Translations under genes and position numbers: made by a program
Shown: positions 29,664-40,120 of the stretch, piece by piece
Layout: every line of letters begins with the position of its first letter
How positions within the stretch are numbered: position 1 is the first letter of the stretch
Notes under the pieces: generated by a model
What the model was told of the DNA's origin: nothing
The model's database searches: none
The model's input: only the letters and a program-made list of their open reading frames with translations
DNA from: Polaromonas sp. P2-4
GTDB taxonomy: Bacteria > Pseudomonadota > Gammaproteobacteria > Burkholderiales > Burkholderiaceae_C
DNA: 64,000 nt
Assembly (NCBI GenBank): GCA_024703855.1
Contig: CP087965.1
Location: forward strand, 4,828,001-4,892,000
Direction of reading: 5' to 3'

Positions 29664-29689
29664 AGCTTGAAAAGGCTCTGGCCCTTTTT
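29654..29689 (+). terminator. terminator after rplT
   Basis: AAAGGGC and GCCCTTT form the stem base, with TGGAGC facing GCTCTG, followed by TTTTT. It overlaps the tail of the repeat copy and separates rplT from pheS. Confidence 0.7.
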
Positions 29690-29770
29690 ATGGCCTTTTT
29701 ACAGCACGGTTCCGATGAGCGTGTTGTGCAAAGCGCCTGAGCTGATTCCAAATCCCGACCAAGAGAATTT

Positions 29771-30835
29771 ATGAACGAATCCGATGCCCTCAACGAGTTG
29801 GTCAGTAGCGCCAAAAGCAGTTTTGCACAGGCGCAGACACCCGCCGATCTGGAGAACGCCAAAGCGCAGTTTCTGGGTAAATCGGGCCGCGTCACCGAGT
29901 TGATGAAGGGCATGGCGCTACTCTCCGTGGAAGAGAAAAGTCCCGCGGTGCCGCCATCAATCTCACCAAACAGGCTATCGAAGCCGCGCTGAACGAGCGC
30001 CGCCAAGCCATGGCCCAGGCCGAGCTTGAAAAGCAACTCAAGGCCGAAGCGCTCGACGTCAGCTTGCCCGGCCGCCAGCGCACGCAGGGCGGCCTGCACC
30101 CGGTGTCCCTGACACTGGAGCGGATCGAAGCCATTTTCGGTTCCATGGGTTTTGATGTGGCCCAAGGCCCCGAGATTGAAACCGACTGGTTCAATTTCAC
30201 CGCGCTGAACACGCCGGAAGACCATCCGGCGCGCTCCATGCACGACACGTTTTATGTTGAAGGCGGCACCGAAGCTGCGCCCAATTTGCTGCGCACCCAT
30301 ACCAGCCCGATGCAGATCCGTTATGCGGTTCAGCATGTTAAAAAACACCGTGCCCTGATTGATGCTGGCGGTGCCATGCCTGAGATTCGCGTGATTGCAC
30401 CAGGCCGCACTTACCGCGTCGACAGCGACGCCACCCATTCGCCGATGTTCCACCAGTGCGAAGGCCTGTGGATTGGCGAGAACGTGAGCTTCAAGGATTT
30501 GAAGTTTGTGTTCACCGACTTTTGCCGCACCTTTTTTGAAAGCGACGACCTGGTGCTGCGCTTTCGACCGAGCTTCTTCCCGTTCACGGAGCCCAGTGCC
30601 GAGATCGACATCCAGTTCCAGACCGGGCCACTGGCCGGCCGCTGGCTGGAAGTGGCGGGTTCGGGCCAGGTGCACCCAGAACGTGGTGCGCAACATGGGA
30701 CTCGATCCTGAAAAATACATTGGCTTTGCCTTCGGCATGGGGCCAGACCGATTGACCATGCTGCGCTACGGCGTGAATGATCTGCGCCTGTTCTTTGACG
30801 GCGACATCCGTTTTCTGTCCCAGTTCCAGTCATAA
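29771..30835 (+). CDS. pheS: phenylalanyl-tRNA synthetase alpha subunit (two frameshifts)
   Basis: This is the catalytic subunit of the alpha2-beta2 enzyme. The N-terminal coiled-coil MNESDALNELVSSAKSSFAQ is followed by class II motifs: GFDVAQGPEIETDWFNF, HTSPMQIRYA, APGRTYRVDSDATHSPMFHQ (motif 2) and GFAFGMGPDRLTMLRYG (motif 3). The frame shifts near 29942 and 30675 (VHPERGAQ against VHPNVVRNMG). About 354 residues. It is followed by pheT after 33 bases. Confidence 0.94.
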
Positions 30836-30868
30836 ATAAAAAAGAACAAGAAGAAACAAGGTAAGACC

Positions 30869-33309
30869 ATGCAATTTCCAGAATCCTGGTTGCGCTGAAT
30901 TCTGCAACCCACCGCTTACTACCCAGCAACTCGCTGAAACGCTGACCATGGCCGGGCTTGAAGTTGAAGAGCTCAAACCTGTGGCGCCGCCTTTCAGCAA
31001 AATCGTTGTTGGCGAAATCAAGGAAGCGATTCAACACCCGAATGCTGATCGTCTCCGTGTGTGCCAGGTGGATGTGGGACAGGGCAGTTTGCTCAACATT
31101 GTTTGCGGTGCGCCCAATGCCCGCGTCGGCATCAAGGTGCCATGTGCCTTGGTGGGGGCAGAGTTGCCTCCGGGTGAGGATGGCAAACCCTTCCCGATCA
31201 AGGCTGGCTTGCTGCGTGGCGTAGAAAGCCATGGCATGTTGTGCTCTGCGCGTGAACTCAAGCTCTCGGAAGACCATGGCGGTCTGCTGGAGCTGGCTGC
31301 TGATGCGCCATTGGGTCAGGACATTCATCGAGCATCTGCAGTTGGACGACACGCTGTTTACCCTCAAGCTCACACCGAATCTGGCGCATTGTCTTAGCGT
31401 CTACGGGGTCGCACGTGAAGTCGCCGCACTGACGGGCGCGCCTTTGAAGACGCCGGTATTTCCGGCTGTGGCGGTTGGGGACGCAACCCGTTTGCCCGTC
31501 AAGATCAGCGCACCCGACTTGTGCGGCCGTTTCTCAGGTCGTGTGGTTCGCAACGTCAATACGAAAGCTGCCACCCCTGCATGGATGGTGGATCGCCTGG
31601 CGCGCTGCAGGCCAGCGCAGCGTGACAGCGCTGGTGGATATTTCCAACTACGTGATGTTCGAGCTGGGCCGTCCCTCGCATATTTTTGACCTCGACAAAA
31701 TCCATGGCGGGCTCGATGTTCGCTGGGGCAAGCCGGGCGAGACACTCAAGCTGCTCAATGGCAACACCGTGACGGTGGACGAGAAGGTCGGCGTGATTGC
31801 CGATGAGCGCCAGGTCGAGTCGCTGGCCGGCATTATGGGTGGTGACGCGACTGCCGTGTCGGATGAAACGAAACATGTTTACGTTGAAGCCGCTTTCTGG
31901 TGGCCCAAGGCCATCGCCGGGCGCTCACGCCGCTACAACTTCTCAACCGATGCGGGCCACCGTTTTGAGCGAGGTGTGGACCCGGACCAAACCGTGGAAC
32001 ACATCGAACGCATCACCCAGCTGATTCTGGATATCTGCGGTACGTCAGACACGGTGTGCGGTCCCATGGACGACGCGCAGGTCAACCTGCCCAAGGCGAC
32101 ACCTGTCACCTTGCGCGTGGCACGCGCGGCCAAGGTGATCGGCATGCCGCTGACGCAGGCGCAGTGCCTTGATGCGCTCAAGCGCCAGGGCTTGCCGGTG
32201 ACTGAAGGCGAAGGCACGCTGACGGTGACGCCGCCCAGCTATCGCTTTGACCTGCAGATCGAGGAAGACCTCATTGAAGAGGTGGTGCGCATGGTGGGCT
32301 ACAACCAGCTGCCTGACACGCCACCGCTGGCACCCATCACTGCCAAAATTCGCTGCGAGGCCGAGCGCAGTCCGTTTGCCGTGCGCCGTGCGTTGGCTGC
32401 ACTGGGTTACCAGGAAACCATCAATTTCAGCTTTGTGGAAGAGCGCTGGGAGCACGAGCTTGCCGGCAACTCTAACCCTATCAAATTGCTGAACCCGATT
32501 GCCAGCCAGATGAGCGTGATGCGTTCCTCGCTGCTGGGCTCCCTGCTGCAGGTGCTCAAGTTCAACCTGGACCGCAAGGCCCCGCGTGTGAATGTGTTTG
32601 AGCTGGGCCGGGTATTCCTGCGCTGATGCGCAAAGCGTCAATACTGATACCACGGTGGCCGGGTTCAACCAGCCCATGCGAGTAGCCGGCCTGGCTTATG
32701 GCCCGCGCGGCGCTGAACTGGAGCCAACCCGACAAGGCAGTGGATTTCTTCGACATCAAAGGCGACGTCGAAGCCTTGCTGGCCCCGCTGCAGGCTGTCT
32801 TCGCACCGGCAGAGCATCCCGCCATGCACCCTGGCCGCTCTGCCAGCGTGTCGGTGGCGGGCCGGCAGATTGGCTTCGTGGGCGAGTTGCATCCGCAATG
32901 GCGGCAAGGTTACGAGCTGGCCCAGGCGCCTCTTTTGTTTGAGCTGGAGCTCGACGCCGTGTTGCAGCGCGAGGTGCCAATCTTCAAGGCGGTCAGCAAG
33001 CTTCAGCCTGTGGAGCGCGACATTGCGGTGATCGTGCAAGAGAGTGTGACGCACGAAGCTCTGATGACGGCAATTCATGGTGGCTTCCAGGGCGCCAAGA
33101 TGCAGGGCCTGCTCAAGGGCGCGACCTTGTTCGATGTCTACAGGCCACAGCAAGCCAATGCCACTATGCAACTGGGCGAGAAAAGCCTCGCCGTGCGTTT
33201 GGTGCTCTCCAGCGACGCCGCTACACTGACCGATGAAGACATTGAAGCGGCCGTCCAGGCGGTGCTGAACAATCTGCAGAGTCAATTGCAGGCACGCCTG
33301 CGCAGCTGA
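30869..33309 (+). CDS. pheT: phenylalanyl-tRNA synthetase beta subunit (about five frameshifts)
   Basis: The beta subunit carries the tRNA-binding and editing domains. The start MQFPESWLR is followed by an inserted T at about 30896 that makes a premature TGA; removing it gives EFCNPPLTTQQLAETLTMAG. Further breaks lie near 31320, 31610, 32625 and 32725. Recognised blocks are the EMAP-like domain (VCQVDVGQGSLLNIVCGAPN), ALVDISNYVMFELGRPSH, RYNFSTDAGHRFERGVDP (editing/B5 region), and the C-terminal anticodon-binding FDX-ACB domain VSKLQPVERDIAVIV. About 810 residues in all. Confidence 0.93.
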
Positions 33310-33350
33310 TGCAACCACAACAAAAAAACAGCCTCACTGAGGATCACCCC

Positions 33351-33677
33351 ATGGATTTTTCTGTTGAAAGCCTGGAAACCCCGGCGCTGACCAAGGCGCA
33401 CCTGGCTGAGTTGCTGTTCGAACAGATTGGGCTCAATAAACGCGAATCGAAAGACATGATTGACGCGTTTTTTGACCTGATTTCAGACAGCTTGGTGGAT
33501 GGCAGTGACGTGAAAATTTCCGGTTTTGGCAATTTCCAGATCCGTACCAAAGCGCCTCGTCCGGGCCGCAACCCACGAACGGGCGAAGCCATTCCCATTC
33601 AGGCCCGTCGGGTGGTGACTTTTCACGCCAGCCACAAACTTAAAGACCAGATACAAGGCGACAGCGTTGCCGAGTAA
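33351..33677 (+). CDS. ihfA: integration host factor alpha subunit
   Basis: The 108-residue DNA-bending protein of the HU/IHF family starts MDFSVESLETPALTKAHLAE. GFGNFQIRTKAPRPGRNPRTG is the DNA-contacting beta arm with the intercalating proline, then IPIQARRVVTFHASHKLK. The ATG at 33351 has GAGGAT upstream; an earlier in-frame ATG at 33309 overlaps the pheT stop but adds an unconserved extension. The location after pheT is conserved in Proteobacteria. Confidence 0.94.
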   Translation: MDFSVESLETPALTKAHLAELLFEQIGLNKRESKDMIDAFFDLISDSLVDGSDVKISGFGNFQIRTKAPRPGRNPRTGEAIPIQARRVVTFHASHKLKDQIQGDSVAE

Positions 33678-33779
33678 TTCCGTTTCTAATTCGAGGCGAG
33701 ATTAGGCGCACCGCCGCAGACAGTGCTGTAGCACGGCAAAGCGGGGCAACGACATATCGCATTGAAGTAGAAATGGAAT
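33677..33779. repeat. about 103-bp element bounded by inverted repeats
   Basis: ATTCCGTTTCTA at 33677-33688 and TAGAAATGGAAT at 33768-33779 are reverse complements with one mismatch, giving a MITE/REP-like unit that begins at the ihfA stop codon. A 12-base perfect palindrome GTTCTATAGAAC follows at 33824-33835. The rest of the gap up to merR (33961) shows no coding signal. Confidence 0.4.
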
Positions 33780-33961
33780 AAGACCAGTGAAATTGCCTGC
33801 GGCGGGCGTCCCGGCTATCAAGAGTTCTATAGAACGGGCGTTGGTAACTGAATGTCAAATGTGTGACTAAGCAACACATTCTAAAAAATTGTGGCAACCC
33901 TTTGCGCTAAGTTTCGACTTAGAGTAGATTTGAAGGTTTCCTCCTTAGCGCATTGATTTAA

Positions 33962-34440
33962 TTGGAGAAAACCCTCCCTCCCATTCCCGTGAAACGTTAC
34001 TTCACCATCGGTGAGGTCAGCGATTTGTGCGGTGTCAAACCTCACGTGCTCCGTTATTGGGAGCAAGAGTTCACGCAGTTGCGCCCGATGAAAAGGCGCG
34101 GCAACCGCCGTTACTACCAGCACCACGAAGTGCTCATGATTCGCCGAATCCGTGATCTGCTGTATGACCAGGGTTTCACAATCAGCGGGCGCGCAACAAA
34201 TTGCACGAAATCGTTCAAACCGAACGTGACAAGCGACGCAATGGGGAAGTGATGCTCGATGGTATGGACGTGTTGGAAGCCGGCGATTCACTGCTTGATG
34301 ATTTTGAGGACTCCGTGGACTTTGGAGACAGCCAGCTTGAGACCACTGATTTGCCCAACGCAAGTGTTGCGCAGCAACGGCTGCAACTGGTGCGCCGCGA
34401 GCTGTTCGAAATTCGTGATTTACTGAGCACTACGCAGTGA
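33962..34440 (+). CDS. MerR-family transcriptional regulator (one frameshift)
   Basis: The winged-helix DNA-binding domain is YFTIGEVSDLCGVKPHVLRYWEQEF with the wing RRGNRRYYQHHEVLMIRRI. A linker and a C-terminal helix LQLVRRELFEIRDLLSTTQ follow. The frame shifts near 34187, where GFTISGARNKLHEIVQ is restored by one G. No metal-binding cysteines are seen at the C-terminus. This short MerR protein next to ihfA and tRNA-Pro is a conserved betaproteobacterial arrangement; its target is unknown. The start is uncertain: TTG at 33962 or GTG at 33989. Confidence 0.82.
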
Positions 34441-34476
34441 GAAGCGCTTCGCGCCGCGTTATACTCTAAGGCTTGT

Positions 34477-34553
34477 CGGTGTGTGGCGCAGCCTGGTAGC
34501 GCACTTGCATGGGGTGCAAGGGGTCGAAGGTTCGAATCCTTTCACACCGACCA
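34477..34553 (+). tRNA. tRNA-Pro (GGG anticodon)
   Basis: The 77-nt cloverleaf pairs acceptor arms CGGTGTG and CACACCG, followed by the discriminator A and an encoded CCA. The anticodon stem CTTGC/GCAAG holds the loop ATGGGGT with anticodon GGG. The T arm has GGTTCGAATCC. A terminator follows directly. Confidence 0.97.
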
Positions 34554-34564
34554 ATGACAGCAAT

Positions 34565-34599
34565 AAAAAGCCGGTTAGTGAAAACTAACCGGCTTTTTT
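34565..34599 (+). terminator. strong terminator after tRNA-Pro
   Basis: GCCGGTTAGT and ACTAACCGGC form a perfect 10-bp stem with a GAAA tetraloop, flanked by AAAAA and TTTTTT. Confidence 0.95.
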
Positions 34600-34730
34600 C
34601 TTGTCCTGCAATCACCTCAGCTTTTGCCACATTTTTGACGCGTATGGCACTGGAGTTTGCTGGCCGTCCTTAAAGTGACGCCGGGATGCCCTGCGCAAGC
34701 CCGGGCCGCCGCGGCCGCACCCCTCAAACG

Positions 34731-35828
34731 TCAGGAACTCAGGCCGTCCACCGCCTGAAACAGCGACTGCCGTGCCTGGCTGACAATCTGGCCCTTCCAC
34801 TCGTCGGTATCCACGTAAAACGCATCGAGCATCTGCTGCTTGATCTGTTTGGCCAGTGCTGGCGGCGCTTCGCTGTGGAGGTTGAGCCAGTGCTCGGCGC
34901 GCAGCGCCTGCATCATCTCGAACGGCGGCAGCGTGCCGTATTCCATCGCAATGCCGGTGTATTCGGCGTCCGGGCATTCCTCGTAAATCGAACCCCACAT
35001 CAGGCCGGTCAGAAATGCCGAGCTGGACGAACCGTCGTAAATGGAGGTGACGGGTGTCGCCCCATCGCCACCCCACCAGGCCCGCGCCCGCGCCAACGCC
35101 GCCTTGTCGTCCCGGCAGGCGCAAATGCGTTCACCGACACCGCTGGGTCCCAGGCCGGTGTGGATGTCGATCCATGCCACGCGCTGGGCGCCTCTAGCGT
35201 AGGCCTGCAGCACCTTGCGCAAGGTCTGGTTGCTCCAGGTCGGCGCGGTGCCGCCGAAAAACACGCCCTCCGCAAATTCATGCTGGCCCCGCGTGATCGC
35301 GGCCTGGTAAGCGGCCAGCCCAAAGTCGCTGATGTACTGGCTGGTTGCCGCGGCGTTGGCCTCGGTGGGCGGCCACTCATCGGGCAGCAGCAGGGGCTGC
35401 AATTCCCGGTAGGCCTCGTTGACCGGCAGCGCCTGGGAGAAGTCCTGAAAGTTGCGGTTCAGGTCCACGTTCTCATGCGTGGTGCGCCGGATATGCGAAA
35501 AGCCGTAGGGGTTGAGCCCATGCACGTAGAGTACCGCCACACCCTGCGCTTTGGCCTTGGCACGCCACTCGGCATCATGCAGCGCAAAGACCTGCACCCC
35601 CGAGCCGCAGTAGCCCTCGACGCCGTGGCAGGCGCTGGTCACGATCAGCAGCGACTTCGCCTCTAGCGAACCATCGAGCACCACATCCATCGCCAGAACT
35701 TCGCCATCGCGTCCCGGCTCGGGATGCAGGTGCGAGTCCACCTTCAGGCCGGCAGCAGCCGCGGCCTCCAGGAACTTGACACGGGCTTGCGCGTAACTGC
35801 TTGAAAAAGCCTCTGTAACGCCCATCAT
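34731..35828 (-). CDS. M14-like carboxypeptidase-fold protein (DUF2817)
   Basis: This 365-residue protein shows SACHGVEGYCGSG (HxxE zinc-ligand pair), LNPYGFSHIRRTTHENVDLNRNF (conserved arginines and asparagines) and WIDIHTGLGPSGVGE (third zinc histidine), the layout of M14 metallocarboxypeptidases of the DUF2817 family. No signal peptide is seen, so it is probably cytosolic. Its start overlaps the stop of the upstream M20 gene, and a peptide-type ABC transporter is divergent, so it probably trims imported peptides or acyl amino acids. Confidence 0.85.
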   Translation of the reverse strand: MMGVTEAFSSSYAQARVKFLEAAAAAGLKVDSHLHPEPGRDGEVLAMDVVLDGSLEAKSLLIVTSACHGVEGYCGSGVQVFALHDAEWRAKAKAQGVAVLYVHGLNPYGFSHIRRTTHENVDLNRNFQDFSQALPVNEAYRELQPLLLPDEWPPTEANAAATSQYISDFGLAAYQAAITRGQHEFAEGVFFGGTAPTWSNQTLRKVLQAYARGAQRVAWIDIHTGLGPSGVGERICACRDDKAALARARAWWGGDGATPVTSIYDGSSSSAFLTGLMWGSIYEECPDAEYTGIAMEYGTLPPFEMMQALRAEHWLNLHSEAPPALAKQIKQQMLDAFYVDTDEWKGQIVSQARQSLFQAVDGLSS

Positions 35829-37018
35829 GCAGCGTCCTTGGCCAGCCAGCTTTCAGCCAGCCGCACCCAGAAGGTGGCGCCCAGCGGGATCAGGTCGTCA
35901 TTGAAGTCGTAACTCGGGTTGTGCAGCATGCACGGCCCCCGCCGTGGCCCATCTCGCGGTGGGTGCCGTCGCCGTTGGCAATAAAGGCATAACAGCCTGG
36001 TTTGGCCTGCAGCATGTAGGAGAAGTCTTCCGCGCCCATGGTCGGCTCCTGCTCAATCACGTTGTCCGCACCAACGATCTCGGCCATGACCTTGCGCGCA
36101 AACTCGGTTTCTTTGGCGTGGTTGATGGTGGGCGGGTAGTTGCGCACAAACCTGAACTCGCACTCGGCGTCATGCGCGGCGCAAATATGCTCGGCGATCT
36201 GTTTCATGCGTTTTTCGATCATGTCGAGCACTTCGATCGTGAAGGTGCGCACTGTGCCCTGCAGCTCGCAGCTGTCGGGAATCACGTTGGTGGCCTCACC
36301 GGCATGGATCATGGTGACCGAGATCACGCCGGCATCCACCGGCTTCTTGTTGCGGCTGATGATGGTCTGGAAGGCCTGCACCATCTGGCAGGCGATGGGC
36401 ACCGGGTCAATGCCGTTGTGCGGCAAGGCGGCATGGCCACCCTTGCCGCGAACCGTGATCTTGAACTCATTGCTCGACGCCATCACCGGGCCGGTGCTGG
36501 CGGCAAACTTGCCGACCTGCGTGCCCGGCCAGTTGTGCATGCCGAACACGGCGTCCATGGGGAACTTGTCAAACAGGCCGTCCTTGATCATCTCGCGCAC
36601 CGCCGCCGCCTTCTTCTGCCGGCTGGAAAATCAGGTAAACGGTGCCATCAAAATTGCGGTTTTTGGCAAAGTGCTGCGCGGCTGCCAGCAGCATGGCCGT
36701 GTGGCCATCGTGGCCGCAGGCGTGCATCTTGCCCGGGTGCTGGCTGGCATGCTCGAAGGTGTTGAACTCCTGCATCGGCAAGGCGTCCATGTCGGCGCGC
36801 AGGCCGATGGCGCGGTTCGAATTGCCGTTTTTGATGATGCCCACCACGCCAGTGGTGCCCATGCCGCGATGCATGGGAATGCCCCACTCGGTGAGTTTTT
36901 GCGCCACCACATCGGCCGTGCGCACTTCTTCAAAGCACAGTTCCGGGTGGGCGTGAATATCGTGGCGCACAGCGGCAATGCCGGCGGCCTGCGTGACGAT
37001 GGAGTCAATGACTTTCAT
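35825..37018 (-). CDS. M20-family amidohydrolase/aminoacylase (two frameshifts)
   Basis: This HipO/AmhX-like dinuclear metal hydrolase removes acyl groups from amino acids or peptides. It shows RHDIHAHPELCFEE, GLRADMDALPMQE (metal Asp), MHACGHDGHTAMLL, FQPAEEGGGGA (catalytic Glu), the dimerisation block KGGHAALPHNGIDP and the C-terminal EPTMGAEDFSYML. The frame shifts near 36598 and near 35937; after the second the protein ends NDDLIPLGATFWVRLAESWL. The TGA at 35825-35827 overlaps the next start (ATGATG). About 397 residues. Confidence 0.9.
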
Positions 37019-37319
37019 GAAAACCTCTTGGTGGTCAGGCCTGCTGCGCTGCTGGTTCGCAGATGCTTTGCAAGCCCGGGATTGGTTTTTGTACCACGCG
37101 TAGTCTGCCAGATTTAACCGCGGCACGTCGCCGCGGGAATCACCCTGAGCATGCCGGGTTGTCTGCGCGCGCAGGCTGCGCATCATTGATCTCAGAGCCT
37201 TGAATTGGTGCCTGCACGCGCGGTTGGGTGAGCTGCTTTTTTCTTTAACCCTAAAGTAAACCCTTGTGTCGGCACGGCACTTGCTCTGCTAGTATCCACC
37301 GGAACTTTTCTTTTGACTG
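37019..37319. other. divergent intergenic region between M20 gene and dpp-type operon
   Basis: The region carries no coding signal. It holds a GC-rich hairpin CCGCGGC/GCCGCGG at 37118-37136. The divergent promoters of the amidohydrolase and the ABC transporter should lie here, but no convincing -35/-10 pair or operator was found. Confidence 0.4.
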
Positions 37320-38301
37320 ATGCTTGCTTTTATTTTGCGCCGCCTGATTCAGGCCGTGATCGTGATGATCGTGGTTGCCTTTATTGCCTTTATGCTGTTT
37401 CAGTATGTGGGCGATCCCGTGGTGTTCCTACTGGGGCAGGATGCAACGCCCGCGCAAATCAGGCAACTGCGCACTGATCTGGGACTCGACCAGTCGTTCT
37501 TCGTGCAGTTCTGGCATTTCCTGCTCAATGCCGCACAAGGCGAATTTGGCCTGAGCCTGCGCCAGGGAGCGAAGGTGTCGCGACTGATTTCCGAACGCTT
37601 TCCCGCCACGCTGGAACTTGCGCTGGTCGCAGCCCTCATGGCGCTGCTGATCGGCATCCCAATGGGCGTGTATTCGGCGCTGCGCCGCGGCACGTTCCTG
37701 AGCCAGATGTTCATGACGATCTCGCTGCTCGGCGTCTCGCTGCCGACCTTCCTGATCGGCATCCTGCTGATCCTGGTGTTTTCCGTGGGTCTGGGCTGGT
37801 TCCCGAGCTTCGGCCGCGGCGAGACGGTGCAACTCGACTGGTGGAGCACCGGCCTGGCCAAGGCCGATGGCTGGCATCACGTCGTGTTGCCGGCCGTGAC
37901 GCTGGCGATCTTCCAGCTCACGCTGATCATGCGGCTGGTGCGCGCCGAGATGCCTCGAAGTGCTGCGCACCGATTACATCAAGTTTGCCCGCGCTCGGGG
38001 TCTTTCCAATCGGGCCATTCACTTTGGCCATGCACTCAAAAACACGCTGGTGCCGGTGATGACCATTACCGGCTTGCAGCTGGGCGGTCTGATCGCTTTC
38101 GCCATCATCACCGAGACCGTGTTCCAGTGGCCCGGCATGGGCCTGCTGTTCATCCAGGCCGTGACCTTTGCCGACATTCCTGTCATGGCGGCCTATCTGT
38201 GTTTGATTGCGCTGATTTTTGTGCTCATCAACCTGGTCGTTGATCTCTTGTATTTTGTGGTGGACCCCAGGCTGCGCGTTGGCCATGCTGGGGGCCACTG
38301 A
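37320..38301 (+). CDS. dppB: dipeptide-type ABC transporter permease DppB (one frameshift)
   Basis: The inner-membrane permease opens MLAFILRRLIQAVIVMIVVAF, the standard DppB/OppB first helix. GLDQSFFVQFWHFLLNAAQGEFGLS and LRTDYIKFARARGLSNRAI (EAA coupling loop) follow. The frame shifts near 37955, where extra sequence splits the RAEM-EVLRTDY junction. About 327 residues. The solute may be dipeptides, glutathione or N-acyl amino acids; the nearby amidohydrolase favours acylated amino acids or peptides. Confidence 0.9.
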
Positions 38302-38379
38302 TGCTGGCCAGCCACTGAATCATTGAGCCGACAATTTTTACCCACCCCAAGCCCTCGTCTCTTCCACAAGGAGTTCCTG

Positions 38380-39964
38380 ATGAAATTTAAGTCAAATCTG
38401 CTCTCGGCCGCCGTTCTTTGTGCGCTAGCTGCTACAAGTTTTGTAGCATCCGCGCAAACCCTGCGCGTCGCCAACCAGGGCGATGCCCTGTCAATGGACC
38501 CGCATTCGCTCAACGAGTCGCTGCAGCTCAGCGTGACCGGCAACGTGTATGAAGGCCTGGTGATTCGCAACAAGGATCTGAGCCTGGCGCCCGGCCTGGC
38601 AACTTCCTGGAAGCAAACTTCGCCGACCGTGTGGCGTTTCGAGCTGCGCAAGGGCGTGCAGTTTCATGACGGCACGCCTTTCACGGCCGATGACGTGGTG
38701 TTTAGCTTGCAACGCGGTGCGGCCGACGGCTCGGACATGAAGAGTTATGTGAACGACATCAAGGCGGTGCGCAAGGTGGGTGACCATGTGGTCGAAATCG
38801 AAACCGTGACGCCGTTCCCGATCCTGCCCGATATGCTTTCTCTGTTTTACATCATGAGCAAGAAATGGTGCGAAACCAATCAGGCCCTGCGCCCGGTGGA
38901 CCGTCGCAAGGGCGTTGAAAACGCCGCCTCGTTCCGCGCCAACGGCACGGGCCCTTTCCGCGTACGCGAGCGCCAGCCCAATGTGCGCACCACCTTTGTC
39001 CGCAACGGCAACTACTGGGGCAAGATTGAGGGCAACGTTCAGGAAGTGGTCTTCACCCCGATCGGCAATGACGCGACCCGCGTGGCGGCCCTGTTGTCGG
39101 GCGAGATCGACGTCATGGAACCGGTACCGGTTCAGGATATCGACCGCGTCAACAACACCCCAACCACCCGTGTGCTGGCCGGCCCCGAGTTGCGCACCAT
39201 CTTCCTGGGCATGGACCAGAAGCGCGATGAGCTGCTGTATTCCAACGTCAAGGGCAAGAATCCGTTCAAGGACAAGCGCGTGCGCCAGGCCTTCTACCAG
39301 GCCATCGATATCGATGGCATCAAGAAGACTGTGATGCGTGGCGGCTCGAACGCGACGGCGCTGCTGGTGGGCCCTGGCATCAATGGCTTCCAGGCCGAGC
39401 AGAACAAGCGCCTGCCGTATGACCCGGAAGCTGCCAAGAAGCTGATGGCCGAGGCCGGTTACCCGAATGGTTTCTGAAGTGGCCATGAACTGCCCGAACG
39501 ACCGCTACGTGAACGACAGCCGGATTTGCCAGGCCGTGGCCGCCAACCTGTCACGCATCAACGTCAAGATCAACCTGCAGGCTGAGACCAAGGGCACCTA
39601 CTTCCCCAAAGTGCTGCGCCGCGACACCAGCTTCTATATGCTGGGCTGGACGCCGGGCACCTACGACGCACACAACGCGCTTAATGCGCTGCTCGCCTGT
39701 GTCGACGACAAGGGCGCTGGCCAGTTCAACCTCGGGGCCTACTGCAACCCCAAGGTCGACGAGCTCACGAAGAAGGTGCAGGCCGAAACCGACAAGGTCA
39801 AGCGCAACGCCATGATCAAGGAAGCGTTCGAGATCCATACGGCCGACATCGGCCACCTGCCGCTGCACCAGCAGGCGCTGGCCTGGGGTATGGGCAAGAA
39901 GATTGAGTTGGTCCAGCTGGCCGACAACTTCATGTTCTACAAGTGGGTGAGCGTCAAGAAATGA
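38380..39964 (+). CDS. ABC transporter family 5 substrate-binding protein (one frameshift)
   Basis: This DppA/OppA-type periplasmic protein has a signal peptide (MKFKSNLLSAAVLCALAA, cleavage after VASA). The mature part starts QTLRVANQGDALSMDPHS, with FELRKGVQFHDGTPFTADDVVFS and GTGPFRVRERQPN as family signatures. Near 39474 one inserted T creates TGA; without it GFEVAMNCPNDRYVND continues. About 527 residues. AAGGAG lies 7 bases before the start. A degenerate repeat copy falls in the signal-peptide coding region. It sits between dppB and dppC instead of at the operon start. Confidence 0.9.
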
Positions 39965-39989
39965 AATAAGCCCACCCCCGTTGCCTTCT

Positions 39990-40056
39990 CGCTGCGCGTA
40001 GCGGCCTCCCCTCAAGGGGGCAACACCTGCGGCCCGGCAAAGCCGGTTCCGCGGTG
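39990..40056. repeat. GC-rich intergenic repeat, family 2
   Basis: CCTGCGGCCCGGCAAAGCCGGTTCCGCGG (40026-40054; quoted in halves CCTGCGGCCCGGCAA and AGCCGGTTCCGCGG) recurs in inverse orientation at 53508-53536 with one or two differences, and the flanking CCCTCAAGGGGGC resembles sequence at 41037-41200. The core GGCCCGGC..GCCGG can fold. Confidence 0.55.
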
Positions 40057-40120
40057 TTCCCCGAACAGGACTCCGTTTCGATCGCCTGCAAAAGGCCCGG
40101 ACTGCAGATTGATTCCCCTG

